From contig JAEYXX010000070.1 of assembly GCA_023431055.1 (NCBI GenBank), positions 1-64,000 on the forward strand: a DNA stretch of 64,000 nt, written 5' to 3'. Position numbers and translations under genes: made by a program. The stretch is from Pseudomonadota bacterium. Lineage in GTDB: Bacteria > Pseudomonadota > Gammaproteobacteria > Pseudomonadales > Pseudomonadaceae. Positions within the stretch are counted from its first letter, which is position 1. Each line of letters begins with the position of its first letter. Below the pieces are notes generated by a model, which did no database searches, was not told where the DNA came from, and saw nothing but the letters and a program-made list of their open reading frames with translations. Of the stretch, positions 63,114 through 64,000 are shown piece after piece.

Positions 63114-64000
63114 TTACACCCTCTGCACCATTTCTCCAGAGATCCCTCGCAGATCACGGCAACCGCACAGGGCCATGGTCACCTCCAGCTCCTCACGCAA
63201 CAGCCTGAGCAGATGGGCCACCCCCAGCGCTCCGGCAGTGGCCAATGCGTGCACATAAGGCCGCCCTATCAGCACCGCATCGGCGCCCAGCGCCAGAGCC
63301 TTGAACACATCACTGCCACGGCGAATGCCACCATCGACCAATACCGGCACATCTGCACCCAGCTCAGCGCGAATCGATGCCAGCGAGCGCAACGCCGGCC
63401 ACTGCGAATCCAGCACCCGGCCACCATGGTTGGAGACGATCACCCCGGCAGCCCCGGCCTCCACAGCCAAACGCGCATCGTCGGCGTGCAGGATGCCCTT
63501 GAGTAACACGGGCAGACGAGTGCGCTGGCACAGCCAGGCGACATCCTGCCAAACCGGCGCCACGGCCATCAGGCCGTCGAATACGGCGCTTCCACCGTCT
63601 GGCAGCGGTGGCAGTTGCACTGCCTGATCCAGATTGACCGCACGAATTTCAGGCGGCAGCTTGAAACCCTCACGCTGCTCGCGGTTGCGCACGCCGGACA
63701 CCGGCGCATCCACCGTCAGCACCAGCGCGCGGTAGCCGGCCGCTTCGGCGCGCTGAGCCAGGGCCAGAGTTGCCGGACCGCTGCCCTGCCAGTAGAGCTG
63801 GAACCACAATGGCCCCTGCGCCACCTCGGCCACATCCTCCAACCGCGTGGAGGCAAAGGAGCTGAGCACCGCCGCGCCGCCCATGACACCAGCAGCCAGC
63901 GCGCTGGCGCGTTCACCCTCGGCGTGGAACAGGTGCTGGTAGGCAATCGGCGCCAGCACGATGGGATGCTGCAGTGCATCGCCAAGCAACTGGCAACGGG
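63114..64000 (-). CDS. FMN-dependent alpha-hydroxy-acid oxidase/dehydrogenase (5' end outside window)
   Basis: The C-terminal 295 or so residues of an LldD/glycolate-oxidase family enzyme are present; the reading frame continues past base 64000, so the N-terminus is missing. FMN and catalytic features: IVLAPIAYQHLFHAEGE, the catalytic His in VIVSNHGGRVLD, Arg in the same segment, and the phosphate site VDGGIRRGSDVFKALALGADAVLIGRP. The LSSFAST stretch fits lactate-oxidase-like members. It oxidises a 2-hydroxy acid to a 2-keto acid; the substrate is unknown. Confidence 0.92.
   Translation of the reverse strand, partial: RCQLLGDALQHPIVLAPIAYQHLFHAEGERASALAAGVMGGAAVLSSFASTRLEDVAEVAQGPLWFQLYWQGSGPATLALAQRAEAAGYRALVLTVDAPVSGVRNREQREGFKLPPEIRAVNLDQAVQLPPLPDGGSAVFDGLMAVAPVWQDVAWLCQRTRLPVLLKGILHADDARLAVEAGAAGVIVSNHGGRVLDSQWPALRSLASIRAELGADVPVLVDGGIRRGSDVFKALALGADAVLIGRPYVHALATAGALGVAHLLRLLREELEVTMALCGCRDLRGISGEMVQRV

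Overview
The window is a 64 kb piece of a high-GC gammaproteobacterial chromosome with the gene content and order of Pseudomonas. Runs such as kdsD-kdsC-lptC-lptA-lptB-rpoN-hpf-ptsN-rapZ-ptsO, mreBCD-maf-rng-yhdP-tldD and dppA1-dppA2-mdpA-psdR-dppA3-dppBCDF match what I remember of the P. aeruginosa PA4456-PA4506 interval, but several P. aeruginosa genes are missing (sodA/fumC between ptsO and pmbA; the opdD-type porin gene and a fourth dppA before dppB). The later part does not follow that order. A relative of the P. mendocina/oleovorans group is likely; this is inference from memory, not a search.

Layout. 1-5215: envelope transport, with the mla phospholipid-transport operon leaving leftwards and the Kdo-synthesis/LPS-export operon rightwards. 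5351-8875: sigma-54, hibernation factor and the nitrogen phosphotransferase genes. 8933-21994: mainly minus-strand TldD/PmbA protease genes, then mreBCD, maf, rng, yhdP, a nitrilase-family gene and tldD. 22223-25434: gatCAB. 25503-28495: a small RlpA-type lipoprotein, a Ca2+/Na+ exchanger, a carboxymuconolactone-decarboxylase-like protein and an AEC transporter. 28765-30594: RoxSR redox two-component system. 30781-42917: SIMPL protein and the dipeptide uptake region, with three dipeptide-binding proteins, an M24 peptidase and PsdR. 42918-43333: a gene-free stretch with a 162-bp MITE-like element and a REP-like hairpin. 43334-53137: mixed housekeeping and accessory genes (degenerate HD-GYP regulator, ada, yajL, purine permease, trmA, DUF411, ypfJ, Bcr/CflA pump with TetR regulator). 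53151-56718: copper export locus (copZ, unknown exported protein, copA, cueR) with two CueR-type operators. 56874-64000: RIO kinase, LysR regulator with NAD(P)-binding protein, DUF2218, pxpA, a probable iron-regulated TonB receptor and an FMN-dependent hydroxy-acid oxidase cut by the window edge.

How the genes work together. The left third builds and maintains the envelope (Mla, Lpt, Kdo, Mre). RpoN lies beside PtsN/NPr/RapZ, the usual nitrogen-PTS arrangement, and a sigma-54-like promoter can be seen ahead of dppA1. The dpp region forms a peptide-use module: binding proteins deliver dipeptides to DppBCDF, MdpA probably cleaves them, and PsdR sits between mdpA and dppA3 beside a perfect palindrome that recurs as half-sites before dppA3.

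No phage, CRISPR, rRNA or tRNA was seen. The most unusual material is non-coding: four families of extragenic palindromes (one copy inside the dpp operon, another forming the 5' end of a lipoprotein gene), an intact MITE-like element, and a shared TTAGC-YG-GCTAA palindrome before two unlinked transporter genes. I found no convincing wholly new multi-gene system.
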